8,886 bases of DNA from Vulcanimicrobiota bacterium (GTDB lineage Bacteria; Vulcanimicrobiota; Vulcanimicrobiia; Vulcanimicrobiales; Vulcanimicrobiaceae): contig JASHXG010000192.1 of NCBI GenBank assembly GCA_030043675.1, positions 1-8,886 on the forward strand, in the 5' to 3' direction. This document shows positions 1-6,357 of the stretch, one piece after another. The notes under the pieces were generated by a model. It was not told the origin of the DNA and made no database searches. It saw only the letters and a list, made by a program, of their open reading frames with translations. Each line of letters starts with the position of its first letter. The first letter of the stretch is position 1. A program made the translations under genes and the position numbers.

Positions 1-548
1 ATGTCCGAAATTTCGCCGGCTGGGACAACCATCGGCGAATACTCTAGGGTGTAGGGCCCAACGCGGACCGTGCCGTCGCTCTCATGAACAAGGCGCGTCG
101 CGGCAACGCCCTTCGCGCTGGGGAGATCGAAACGAACGACTTGACGTCCCAAGCCGTGCGGCATGCCGTCCACATAGACGTGATAGCCTCCAGCGGACTC
201 CGGAAGATCAAGGACTATCGTGAAATGGCCGTTCGGCTCGAGCCTTGGATGAACGTGCTGGAACGAGGTAAGGTCGTCGGACACTACGATCATGTGCATG
301 AGCTTTGTCATGTCGACGTCGTAGGCGAGAATCACTTTCCCGTTGGCCTCTTCCCAGAACTCAAGACGCTTTTGCTGCCCGTTCTGGTCGCGTTCGATGA
401 GGTACGCCGCTATCGGCACCGAACCCGTGCTGGTAACGACGTGACCCGTTACCAGGTTTTCCTGGGCAAATGCGACGGGTGAACGCGCAACCATGATAAT
501 CGCGAAAAGCCCGCTTGCCGCGGCAAGCGGAATGAAACGATTGGACAC
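1..548 (-). CDS. Exported His-rich protein of unknown function (C-terminus beyond window)
   Basis: Reading leftward from a GTG at 548, 182 codons stay open to the window edge. The N-terminus is a signal peptide: a short basic start, a hydrophobic core at residues 6-21, and a likely SPVAFA/QEN cleavage after residue 28. The mature part looks beta-rich. Residues 80-101 form an M-H-M...DL..FQHVHP block (H85, H98, H100), followed by H108, H123 and H131. This pattern is familiar from exported bacterial proteins related to metal-handling or FixH/CopC-like beta-sandwiches, but I cannot name the family securely. Clustered His and Met residues make metal binding a reasonable inference, not a demonstrated function. 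It lies 53 bases downstream of the membrane-protein gene on the same strand and may share its transcript. I chose GTG because GGAGG lies 9 bases upstream and the signal peptide begins there. Confidence 0.8.
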   Translation of the reverse strand, partial: MSNRFIPLAAASGLFAIIMVARSPVAFAQENLVTGHVVTSTGSVPIAAYLIERDQNGQQKRLEFWEEANGKVILAYDVDMTKLMHMIVVSDDLTSFQHVHPRLEPNGHFTIVLDLPESAGGYHVYVDGMPHGLGRQVVRFDLPSAKGVAATRLVHESDGTVRVGPYTLEYSPMVVPAGEISD

Positions 549-553
549 GATAA

Positions 554-562
554 CTTTCCTCC
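554..562 (-). promoter_or_regulatory. Ribosome binding site fixing the GTG start at 548
   Basis: The minus strand reads GGAGGAAAG, with the GGAGG core 9 bases before GTG. There is no ATG at a suitable position, and the encoded N-terminus is a full signal peptide, so this site decides the start. Confidence 0.7.
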
Positions 563-601
563 GGAATAAACGCGCGACGCAGGGCGCCGGCTGTCGGGCG
601 C

Positions 602-1228
602 CTAGGCTGAGGCAGGCGCGACCGGAGGACCTCGGCGTGTGGCACTCTCTAAAGCGAGGTGCTTCGACGGCGGAATGAAGGTCAGGGTCTCACGCATCGA
701 CCTGCACAGATCACCCAAGTCGAAGCGAGCTAAAAAGAGCCATTCCACGACGACGGCAACCGACACGATGACAAGTTGCAGGAGACGCCGTAAGACGGCG
801 CAAGCGATCCCCGAGCAGGCCGCAAAGAGGCCGAGCATGCCGAGTACGTCGTAGTGCACCGAAACGGGCAACAGATGGCCAAATGCAACGATTTGCTCGA
901 TCCCCTCTCCGACGCAGAAAACGGCCAAGGCCATTGCGCAAACCGTAGCCCACATGACAAGGGCCGGGACGCAGGCCGATCGGCGAGCTAGAGCACGAAT
1001 CGCGATTTGGCGCTCCACGGGGTCGAGGCAGCGACGAGCGACCGTCGCAAGGATGACGCCAATCCCGATGAATCCTCCGCACAACAGCGGGACGACCGCC
1101 ACGTGGCGGTACGCGGGGTCCACGCACGAAGGAATCGCGACCGACAAGAGTAGGTGCGCCGTCGCCGCGACGACGGCCGCGACGACAAGGACCGATCCGG
1201 CCGCCGACCACCGGATTGCGTAGCGCAT
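602..1228 (-). CDS. Small polytopic membrane protein, function unknown (208 aa)
   Basis: The protein is very hydrophobic. Likely membrane helices are residues 9-31, 43-65, 86-106, 126-146 and perhaps 149-169. The loop at 66-85 is rich in arginine, which suggests it is cytoplasmic. The tail (170-208) is polar and ends in a Pro/Ala-rich stretch. There are seven or more cysteines (for example C35, C50, C67, C86, C97, C105, C138), mostly in or near helices. I do not recognise the family. The frame stays open upstream to 1420, but those 64 extra residues overlap the preceding lipoprotein gene. The ATG at 1228 has AAAGGAA five bases upstream and begins just before helix 1, so I use it. The gene sits 37 bases after the lipoprotein gene and 53 bases before the secreted His-rich gene, on the same strand. 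A membrane partner for the His-rich protein is a guess. Confidence 0.72.
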   Translation of the reverse strand: MRYAIRWSAAGSVLVVAAVVAATAHLLLSVAIPSCVDPAYRHVAVVPLLCGGFIGIGVILATVARRCLDPVERQIAIRALARRSACVPALVMWATVCAMALAVFCVGEGIEQIVAFGHLLPVSVHYDVLGMLGLFAACSGIACAVLRRLLQLVIVSVAVVVEWLFLARFDLGDLCRSMRETLTFIPPSKHLALESATRRGPPVAPASA

Positions 1229-1233
1229 GTTAG

Positions 1234-1240
1234 TTCCTTT
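1234..1240 (-). promoter_or_regulatory. Ribosome binding site for the membrane protein at 1228
   Basis: Minus-strand AAAGGAA lies five bases before ATG 1228. It supports the 208-residue start over the longer frame that runs back into the neighbouring gene. Confidence 0.6.
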
Positions 1241-1265
1241 AGTCAGACGGAGCGCCGAGCCTGCA

Positions 1266-2261
1266 CTAATCCTTGAGTTTGGGGTATACGGCGAGGCCGG
1301 CGGGATTCCCAACGCTGATCGATTCGAATGGCATCGTGGCGCCGCTTTTGTACCCCTCGACATCTCCTGGATAGTCGAAGCCGTTGCCGACGAACAGCGT
1401 GCCGCTCTTCGCGAATGCAATTGAGTAAGGCCCGCTAAGTCCGCTCGTGATGGTGATAAACGGCGAGTCGTGGCCGAGATGAAAACCCAACACGGTGTCG
1501 TTCTCGTTGTTCGCGACCCAGAGATTGTTGCTCGGATCGATCGCGACGCCCACCGGATCGTCCAAGCCGCTCAGATTGAGCTTAGTCGGCGTCTTCGAAC
1601 CCTTGTGCACCTTCCAAACGACGTTTTCAAGCGCGTCGCCGACGTAGAGGTTGCCTTTCTTGTCGATCGCAAGACCAACCGGGAGATCGAATCCGTTGAT
1701 CTGCTCGCTCGGCGTAGAGGCGCCTTCCGGATAGACCAGCACATAGCACGAGCCGGCGCTCGCGCCGCTCGTCACATAGACCGTACCGCCGTCGTCGACG
1801 GCGATGCCGTTGGGATCGACGAGCGAGGCGCCGCTCAACGTTACGCTCGGGCTCGTCGTACCGACGGGATACTCCGTAACCGTGCCGTTCCCATTATTGG
1901 CGACGTAGAGCGTGCCGTGGGGGTCCACAGCGATGTTGACGGGCAAATCGATGCCGGTCGTAATGCTGCCATTTTGCTTCGGATTCTTTCTTCTCGCCGA
2001 GAAGAGCCGGATCGCGTCGGCGTCGATGTCCGAAACGAACAGTGTCGCCTTCCGTTTGTCTCCATGCACGTATCCGTTGCCGCGTTGCGCGTCGGCGAAC
2101 TCGATCTGCTTTGGGGTCAAGCCGAATCGGACGTCCGCTCGAACCGATTGCACGAGCCCGCTCTCCGGCGCTTGCGCGGGTGTTCCCGCCGTTTGAGACG
2201 AGCAGCCTGCTGCGAACAGCACCACGAGCGTACCAGCGAGTAATGCGAGTCTAGGTTGCAC
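1266..2261 (-). CDS. NHL-type beta-propeller lipoprotein (331 aa)
   Basis: Residues 1-20 are a lipoprotein signal peptide with the lipobox FAAGC, so C20 should be lipidated and the protein anchored on the outer side of the cytoplasmic membrane or in the outer membrane. After a linker, six copies of a propeller strand pattern, roughly PxGxAxDxxGxLYVAN, start near residues 106, 149, 193, 235, 277 and 319; the last is cut short, as expected where the propeller closes. Recognisable copies include LPVNIAVDPHGTLYVAN (106-122), DPNGIAVDDGGTVYVTS (149-165) and DPVGVAIDPSNNLWVAN (235-251). This is the NHL/SMP-30-like fold, usually a ligand- or protein-binding scaffold and sometimes an enzyme. No catalytic residues are evident, so the ligand is unknown. 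The GTG start has GGGGAGG six bases upstream. Same-strand genes flank it 79 bases before and 37 bases after. Confidence 0.87.
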   Translation of the reverse strand: MQPRLALLAGTLVVLFAAGCSSQTAGTPAQAPESGLVQSVRADVRFGLTPKQIEFADAQRGNGYVHGDKRKATLFVSDIDADAIRLFSARRKNPKQNGSITTGIDLPVNIAVDPHGTLYVANNGNGTVTEYPVGTTSPSVTLSGASLVDPNGIAVDDGGTVYVTSGASAGSCYVLVYPEGASTPSEQINGFDLPVGLAIDKKGNLYVGDALENVVWKVHKGSKTPTKLNLSGLDDPVGVAIDPSNNLWVANNENDTVLGFHLGHDSPFITITSGLSGPYSIAFAKSGTLFVGNGFDYPGDVEGYKSGATMPFESISVGNPAGLAVYPKLKD

Positions 2262-2267
2262 GGGAAA

Positions 2268-2274
2268 CCTCCCC
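2268..2274 (-). promoter_or_regulatory. Strong ribosome binding site for the GTG start at 2261
   Basis: Minus-strand GGGGAGG lies six bases before GTG 2261. This explains translation from a non-ATG start placed exactly at the beginning of the lipoprotein signal peptide. Confidence 0.7.
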
Positions 2275-2300
2275 AGAAGCGCGCCGCATTGACCGAGGGC

Positions 2301-2322
2301 GATCGCAATTCTCTTTGCGATC
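2301..2322. repeat. Perfect 8-base inverted repeat between glycosidase and lipoprotein genes
   Basis: GATCGCAA (2301-2308) and TTGCGATC (2315-2322) are exact reverse complements around a six-base loop. The repeat lies 18 bases past the glycosidase stop and about 40 bases before the lipoprotein start. It could be an operator, or an RNA hairpin that protects or separates the two messages. No T-run follows on either strand, so it is not a standard intrinsic terminator. Confidence 0.5.
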
Positions 2323-2340
2323 AGCCGAAACCTGGGCGAC

Positions 2341-3747
2341 TCATACAGGCGCGTTGGCGGCGGCCGCGGCCTTAAAATAGGAGGCGCTCAGTTTTGGAAT
2401 CCGCTTCTGGCTCGAGAAGTCAACGTAGACGAGACCGAAGCGATTCCCGTAGCCGTCGCCCCATTCGAAGTTGTCCATAAAGCTCCACTGAAAATAGCCC
2501 GCGACTGGTACTCCTTCAGCCGTTGCGCGCTGCAGCCAGACGAGATTGTTGCGCGTGTACATAATGCGGTCAGAGTCGTATACGCGACCGTCGGGTGAAA
2601 TAACATCGCTCGCGCCGCAGCCACTTTCGGTGATGTAGATCTCCTTGGCACCCCAAAGCGACCGGACTTGACGTGGCGCCCAATACATCACCTCCGGGCC
2701 AAGCAGATGCCAACTCGAGAGCATGTGCGGATGCGATGCATTGAAAGGAATAGCCTTAAACCCAGGAGCATCGGCGCTTGGTATCACGTACACGGACGGC
2801 CGGTAGACATTGATTCCGACGAAGTCCACCGGTGTCCCAATGACCTTAAGGTCTCCATCGAGGACTTTCGGTCCATCTTGCCCGGCCGCCTCGAGGTACG
2901 CGTCCGTGTAAGCGCCCTCGAGCATGACCGTCAGATACGCGGCATTGAGTTCGCGAGTCGCGCGTTGCGCCGCCGCGATGTTCTCGGGAGTGTTAACGAC
3001 GGGAACGGCGGAGTTGATATTGTCGGCGGGCCCGCACTTGGTTCCAGCTTTTACCACAGCGCGAATCGCTTGTATGGCTAGTCCTTGCGCGAGTACGGCG
3101 TTGTGCCGGACCTGATATATCGCTGGTCCCACGTGCAGACCGGGAGCCAGCTCGACACGTACCTTTTGAGCGCCGACGTCGATTTCGATGCCCTGATAAC
3201 CCATATCGACGAACGAGTAAAACTCGTTCATTGTAAAAAAGTGCTTGACACGATCGCCGAGCTTCGATGCCACATATCCGGCATACTCGGCGAAGGCCTT
3301 CGCGGTGTCGCGCGATTGCCACCCGCCGTATCTGTCCTGAAGCGCCTGCGGTAAATCCCAATGGTAGAGCGTTGCGAAGGGCTCGATACCGGCTGAAAGC
3401 TGCGCGTCGACCAGGCGATCGTAGAACGCAAGGCCTTGGGGGTTTGGCGTGCCCGTCCCGTTCGGGAAAATGCGCGGCCAAGCGACCGAAAACCGGTATG
3501 CCGTAACGCCGATGCTCTGCATAAGCTTGACATCATCGGCGTAGCGGTGGTAGTGATCGTCCGCGACGTCGCCAGTGTCGCCATTCTTGATTTTTCCTAT
3601 GGTGTGCGCGTACGTATCCCAAATGGAGGCGCCACGCCCATCTTCGTTCACCGCACCCTCGATTTGATACGAAGATGTCGCGACGCCCCAATGAAACGCG
3701 TCAGGCATTTGATGCGATGAACGAGGCGACGATTGCGACTGCGCCAT
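2341..3747 (-). CDS. Glycoside hydrolase family 1 beta-glycosidase (468 aa)
   Basis: This is a retaining beta-glycosidase that should hydrolyse beta-linked glucosides or galactosides; the exact sugar is unknown. The length fits a complete family 1 (beta/alpha)8 barrel. The N-terminal signature is FHWGVATSSYQIEG with Q28; H129 lies in YHWDLPQAL; the acid/base is N174-E175 in FFTMNEF; INVY is near 313-316; the nucleophile is E374 in YITESG; and the sugar-binding QWSFMDNFEW has W421, E428 and W429. Two motif positions differ from the textbook forms: NEF instead of NEP and ITESG instead of ITENG. Both glutamates are kept, so activity is expected. No signal peptide is present, so it is probably cytoplasmic. 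A GTG at 3759 is in frame, but ATG 3747 has GAGGG five bases upstream and is preferred. A TetR remnant ends 29 bases upstream, possibly a former regulator. Confidence 0.95.
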   Translation of the reverse strand: MAQSQSSPRSSHQMPDAFHWGVATSSYQIEGAVNEDGRGASIWDTYAHTIGKIKNGDTGDVADDHYHRYADDVKLMQSIGVTAYRFSVAWPRIFPNGTGTPNPQGLAFYDRLVDAQLSAGIEPFATLYHWDLPQALQDRYGGWQSRDTAKAFAEYAGYVASKLGDRVKHFFTMNEFYSFVDMGYQGIEIDVGAQKVRVELAPGLHVGPAIYQVRHNAVLAQGLAIQAIRAVVKAGTKCGPADNINSAVPVVNTPENIAAAQRATRELNAAYLTVMLEGAYTDAYLEAAGQDGPKVLDGDLKVIGTPVDFVGINVYRPSVYVIPSADAPGFKAIPFNASHPHMLSSWHLLGPEVMYWAPRQVRSLWGAKEIYITESGCGASDVISPDGRVYDSDRIMYTRNNLVWLQRATAEGVPVAGYFQWSFMDNFEWGDGYGNRFGLVYVDFSSQKRIPKLSASYFKAAAAANAPV

Positions 3748-3752
3748 TGATG

Positions 3753-3757
3753 CCCTC
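3753..3757 (-). promoter_or_regulatory. Ribosome binding site selecting ATG 3747 for the glycosidase
   Basis: Minus-strand GAGGG is five bases before ATG 3747. The upstream in-frame GTG at 3759 has no purine-rich site before it and would overlap this one. Confidence 0.6.
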
Positions 3758-3776
3758 ACGAGCTATTGTGCTGTGC

Positions 3777-3911
3777 TTAAGGAACTCGGCTCAAAAATTC
3801 GTCGATCAGCTTGTCAGTGAATTCCTTGTCGACGGGCTGCCCGCCTACCAGTACGCGATAGTAGAAGGGTCCCACCAGCAGGTCAACGGCGAGATCAGCG
3901 CGGACTGTGAC
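3777..3911 (-). pseudogene. Remnant of a TetR-family regulator (C-terminal ~40 residues only)
   Basis: Read on the minus strand, this frame gives VTVRADLAVDLLVGPFYYRV, then LVGGQPVDKEFTDKLIDEFL and SRVP, ending at TAA 3777-3779. This matches the last helices of the common TetR C-terminal ligand/dimer domain (pattern DLAxDLLxGPxxYRxLVxGxPVDxxFxDxLxDxxL). Nothing upstream in this frame resembles a TetR protein: a TGA lies at 3981-3983, and the frame between it and about 3911 encodes unrelated Pro/Ser-rich sequence. The DNA-binding helix-turn-helix domain and most of the protein are therefore missing. The intact protein probably stood just upstream of the glycosidase, and may have controlled it. 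The left end is exact; the right boundary is approximate. The similarity is judged by eye. Confidence 0.68.
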
Positions 3912-3984
3912 CGCCGCAGCCGGCGAGTATGCCGGCGGCTGCAAAAACCACGACGTACTTCGCCGCGTCGGAGATTTTGATCAT
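3895..3984 (-). pseudogene. Truncated lipoprotein gene start (29 codons)
   Basis: An ATG at 3984, with GGAG eight bases upstream, opens a 29-codon frame whose product is a textbook lipoprotein leader: basic MIKISDAAKY, hydrophobic VVVFAAAGI, lipobox LAGC with C23, then GGHSPR and TGA at 3895-3897. The frame loses meaning exactly where the out-of-frame TetR C-terminus takes over (about 3900-3911). I read this as the surviving 5' end of a lipoprotein gene, perhaps a propeller lipoprotein like the one at 1266-2261, fused by deletion to a regulator gene. A real 29-residue secreted lipopeptide is possible but less likely. Confidence 0.6.
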
Positions 3985-4100
3985 GGCGACTGCTCCATTT
4001 CTACGCCAAGGATCGAGGAGTGGGTACATTCGCCGCCCTTAGACGATGCCCTAGGGACCCGCCGTAGGTCACGTGCCAATACGAGAGAATAACAGGACGT
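3985..4100. other. Divergent non-coding spacer between the lipoprotein remnant and the sensor gene
   Basis: No coding frame with recognisable content is present. The whole stretch from 3748 to 4100 (353 bases) lacks an intact gene; its left two thirds hold the two remnants. This right part carries the remnant's ribosome binding site (minus-strand GGAG, 3993-3996) and should hold the promoter of the plus-strand sensor gene. I find no convincing -35/-10 pair. AGGA at 4094-4097 is only three bases from ATG 4101, a weak site. Confidence 0.5.
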
Positions 4101-5798
4101 ATGCAGAGTCGCGCCATCATCCGCGCCGCTTTTATCCTATTCACCGCCTCGGTCGTTGTGGCCACCGTCCTGAGCGATCTCTTCATTCCGTGGCACCCGT
4201 ACGCCGCATTCGATTTTTCGGCGAGTCGATCGGGCGAAGTGACATGGGCCGGTGGGAACGCGCAGCACGCCGGCCTGCGCGCAGGCGACCGCATCGACGT
4301 CGCGAGACTGACCCCGGCGCAGCGTGTTAAATTTTTCGCAGCACCCGGTTACATACTTGCCGATGCGGGTCAGGCGATGCAGCTGCCGGTCGAGCCCGGA
4401 CGTACGGTGACGGTAACGGCGCAGACGCGGCCGCGCACACTCGCCGATAACGTCACCGACGTCATCGAATGCTTGGCACTCCTTCTCTACATCGTCATCG
4501 CCGCCGCCTTAGTGCTGCTACGCCCCAGCCCGGTGACATGGGCGTTTTACGGTTTCTCGTACTCGTTCTGTAACGACGGGGTGACGCTCTACCGGCACCT
4601 GCCGTTCGCAGCGGTCTTCGCGCTGGTCTTGTACGGGAATCTGGCATCAGCCATCTCGCCCTCCGCATTCGTGTCATTTGCGATGCGCTTTCCGGACATC
4701 CGCTTACGACGTACCTCCGCGACCGCCGAGCGCATTTTGCTCTTTGGCGTAACCCCGGCCTTGGCGGTCTTTGGTGTTGCCGCAAGCACTGCGTTCGTCT
4801 TCGCCGCAGCGCTGCTTCCTAGATGGATCTCGGGGATTCAGCAATCGATAGGGTACAGCGTCTTCGCCGCGGGCATGGCCGTACTCGTCGCGAGGTACGT
4901 CACCGCCGATCGCGAGATCCGTAGCCGCCTGCATTGGATCGTCGTGGCCTTTTCCGTTGCCTACGCCCCCAATCTGGTGGGGGGAGCCATCGAATTCAAC
5001 CTGGGGATTGCACTACCCGTCGTTTTCGCGAATCTAGCAATCGCTTGGACGGTGATCGCGCCAGTCGCTCTTGCCTACACCGTACTGCGGCACCGGCTTT
5101 TCGATATCCGCTTCGTTTTTAGCCGGGCGCTCGTGTACGCGGTCATCACATCGATCGCGGTCGCGGCCCTAGCGCTCGTCGACTGGGTATTTGCGAAATG
5201 GCTCGCCGAGTCGCGCTTTGCGGTGATGGCTGAGCTCGGCTTGGCGCTGCTCATGGGTTTCGCATTGACGACGCTCCATCGGCGGATCGAGCACGCGGTC
5301 AACGCCGTGGTTTTCCGAGCGCAGGCAGCTGCGCTGGCGGCGCTTCGCCGATTCGCACGTGAGGTCGACTTAATCGCCGATCCAAACCGATTGATCTTGG
5401 ATACATTCGACGCGCTGCACGCGCGCCTCGAAACCGAATATGCCGCGGTATATACGCTCGAAGGCTCGTCGTTCGTACTAGCAACACCGGCCGAAGGTTA
5501 CGACCTCCCCCTGTTGCTCTCCAGCGACGACCTCGCGGTCTTGCGACTGCGACGCTGGAGCGAACCCTTCGAATGCGATGAGCCTAAGCATCCGTTTCGC
5601 GGCGCGTTGTTGCTTCCGATGACGGTGCGCGGACAGCTTGTCGGATTCCTCGCCTGCGGCCCCAAGCGCGACCGCACGCACTATCTTCCCGATGAAGTAG
5701 ACGCGCTATCGACGCTCGCGCACCGGACGGGCTCGGCGTACGCCTGGCTCACCCTGCGTGAGGCCGCCCCGCCTGTGCTCACTCAAATTCCTAGTTAG
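4101..5798 (+). CDS. Polytopic membrane sensor with PDZ-like and GAF domains, no kinase (565 aa)
   Basis: Helix 1 spans residues 8-28. An extracytoplasmic region (about 30-112) contains AGGNAQHAGLRAGDRID, the carboxylate-binding-loop style seen in PDZ domains. A bundle of about seven or eight helices follows (roughly 121-140, 168-195, 211-236, 248-266, 277-297, 304-329, 343-364, 375-393), including the cytoplasmic segment LRHRLFDIRFVFSRALVYA (329-347) that I associate with ComP-like membrane histidine kinases. Residues about 415-550 look like a GAF domain, ending GxLVGFLACGPKRDRTHYLP then a DEVDALSTLAHR helix. The protein stops there: no H-box, no ATPase N/G boxes, no GGDEF or phosphatase domain. 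It may sense a signal and act through a partner, or be a truncated kinase. It converges on ridA-like 5807-6253 with 8 bases between. The start is ATG 4101; its ribosome site is weak. Confidence 0.8.
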   Translation: MQSRAIIRAAFILFTASVVVATVLSDLFIPWHPYAAFDFSASRSGEVTWAGGNAQHAGLRAGDRIDVARLTPAQRVKFFAAPGYILADAGQAMQLPVEPGRTVTVTAQTRPRTLADNVTDVIECLALLLYIVIAAALVLLRPSPVTWAFYGFSYSFCNDGVTLYRHLPFAAVFALVLYGNLASAISPSAFVSFAMRFPDIRLRRTSATAERILLFGVTPALAVFGVAASTAFVFAAALLPRWISGIQQSIGYSVFAAGMAVLVARYVTADREIRSRLHWIVVAFSVAYAPNLVGGAIEFNLGIALPVVFANLAIAWTVIAPVALAYTVLRHRLFDIRFVFSRALVYAVITSIAVAALALVDWVFAKWLAESRFAVMAELGLALLMGFALTTLHRRIEHAVNAVVFRAQAAALAALRRFAREVDLIADPNRLILDTFDALHARLETEYAAVYTLEGSSFVLATPAEGYDLPLLLSSDDLAVLRLRRWSEPFECDEPKHPFRGALLLPMTVRGQLVGFLACGPKRDRTHYLPDEVDALSTLAHRTGSAYAWLTLREAAPPVLTQIPS

Positions 5799-5809
5799 TC
5801 GTTCGACTA
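5796..5809. repeat. Inverted repeat containing both convergent stop codons
   Basis: TAGTCG (5796-5801) and CGACTA (5804-5809) are exact reverse complements around TT. The plus-strand sensor's TAG (5796-5798) and the minus-strand RidA-like gene's TAG (read from 5809-5807) sit at the two outer ends. The stem is too short and lacks a T-run, so I do not call it a terminator. Confidence 0.4.
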
Positions 5810-6253
5810 GCGGCGCACCGCTACGCCCATAACTTCGTAACGGGCACCGAAGAGTAGACTCGCAGCGCCAATAAAGGCGCGAGCGGGATAGTGTCCATGA
5901 AAATACGTTGCGTAGACGCGGTTAAACGAAGCGTAGTCGCTCAGATCGGTGCAGAAGACTTGAACCGAGACGACGTCATCCATCGTCATGCCGGCACGTT
6001 CCACGACGTGCTTCACGTCGTCCATGACGGCGCGCGCTTCTTGCGCCGGACTAAACGCATTCCTTGCCCCGGGCCCGAGCGCGGTCGTTCCGGCGATGTA
6101 CAGTGTGTTCCCGACCAAGACGGCGCTGGAGAACGGCAAATGGTTCCGCGCGGCCACCGGCGAGGTGAGGTAGATGCGGCCAGTGACCTGGGCCGATGCC
6201 GAGCCCGAGAGGCACAATGATAACAGTAACACCAGTGACCCATGCAGTTTCAC
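5807..6253 (-). CDS. Exported RidA/YjgF-family protein (148 aa)
   Basis: RidA-family proteins are small trimers. Typical members hydrolyse reactive enamine/imine intermediates to ketoacids and ammonia. Residues 1-21 (MKLHGSLVLLLSLCLSGSASA) act as a signal peptide with cleavage before Q22, so this copy should act outside the cytoplasm, unlike classical cytosolic RidA. The fold shows LYIAG (51-55), VFCTDLSDYASFNRVYATYF (99-118) and PARAFIGAASLL (123-134), ending in YEVMGVAVRR. Aligned from memory to E. coli RidA, the substrate-binding R105 corresponds to R125 and E120 to E140, both kept; C107 is replaced by F127. An in-frame ATG lies at 6274, but a strong GGAGG lies inside that extension, seven bases before GTG 6253, and the signal peptide begins at GTG. 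The gene is divergent from the FAD monooxygenase and convergent with the sensor. Confidence 0.88.
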   Translation of the reverse strand: MKLHGSLVLLLSLCLSGSASAQVTGRIYLTSPVAARNHLPFSSAVLVGNTLYIAGTTALGPGARNAFSPAQEARAVMDDVKHVVERAGMTMDDVVSVQVFCTDLSDYASFNRVYATYFHGHYPARAFIGAASLLFGARYEVMGVAVRR

Positions 6254-6357
6254 GTATACACCTCCGCGCTTCATGGGCCGCGCTTCGCGCTCGAGTCCCT
6301 TCGAATCCCGCCTAGTTTTTGCGGACTTTCTTTACGATACGCCGAACTAATCCAACA
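6254..6357. promoter_or_regulatory. Divergent intergenic region between the RidA-like and monooxygenase genes
   Basis: These 104 bases must hold the promoters of both divergent genes. Minus-strand GGAGG at 6261-6265 is the RidA-like ribosome binding site and rules out the upstream ATG 6274. On the plus side, TACGAT (6333-6338) resembles a -10 element about 20 bases before ATG 6358, but no -35 is convincing. No Shine-Dalgarno precedes ATG 6358, so its message could have a very short leader. No clear operator is seen. Confidence 0.4.

Noticed and set aside
84..482. Plus-strand frame of 132 codons at the left edge
   Set aside because: It is antisense to the exported His-rich protein, whose signal peptide and ribosome site are convincing; the plus-strand product has no recognisable features.
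1229..1420. 64-residue N-terminal extension of the membrane protein
   Set aside because: It overlaps the end of the lipoprotein gene, has low-complexity Arg/Ser content, and bypasses the well-placed AAAGGAA and ATG at 1228.
1470..2243. Long plus-strand open frame of 257 codons antisense to the propeller lipoprotein
   Set aside because: Its translation is Arg/Val/Asp-rich with no recognisable domain, and it is the mirror of a clearly real gene with a lipobox and six propeller repeats; long antisense frames are expected in GC-rich DNA.
2301..2322. Intrinsic terminator for the glycosidase gene
   Set aside because: The stem is only half GC and no T-run follows it on the minus strand, so it is recorded as an inverted repeat only.
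3675..3980. Plus-strand frame of 101 codons across the scar region
   Set aside because: It overlaps the glycosidase start and is antisense to the TetR and lipoprotein remnants; the product has no recognisable features and no convincing ribosome site.
6254..6274. Upstream ATG start for the RidA-like gene
   Set aside because: The GGAGG that serves GTG 6253 lies inside this extension, and the signal peptide begins properly at the GTG.
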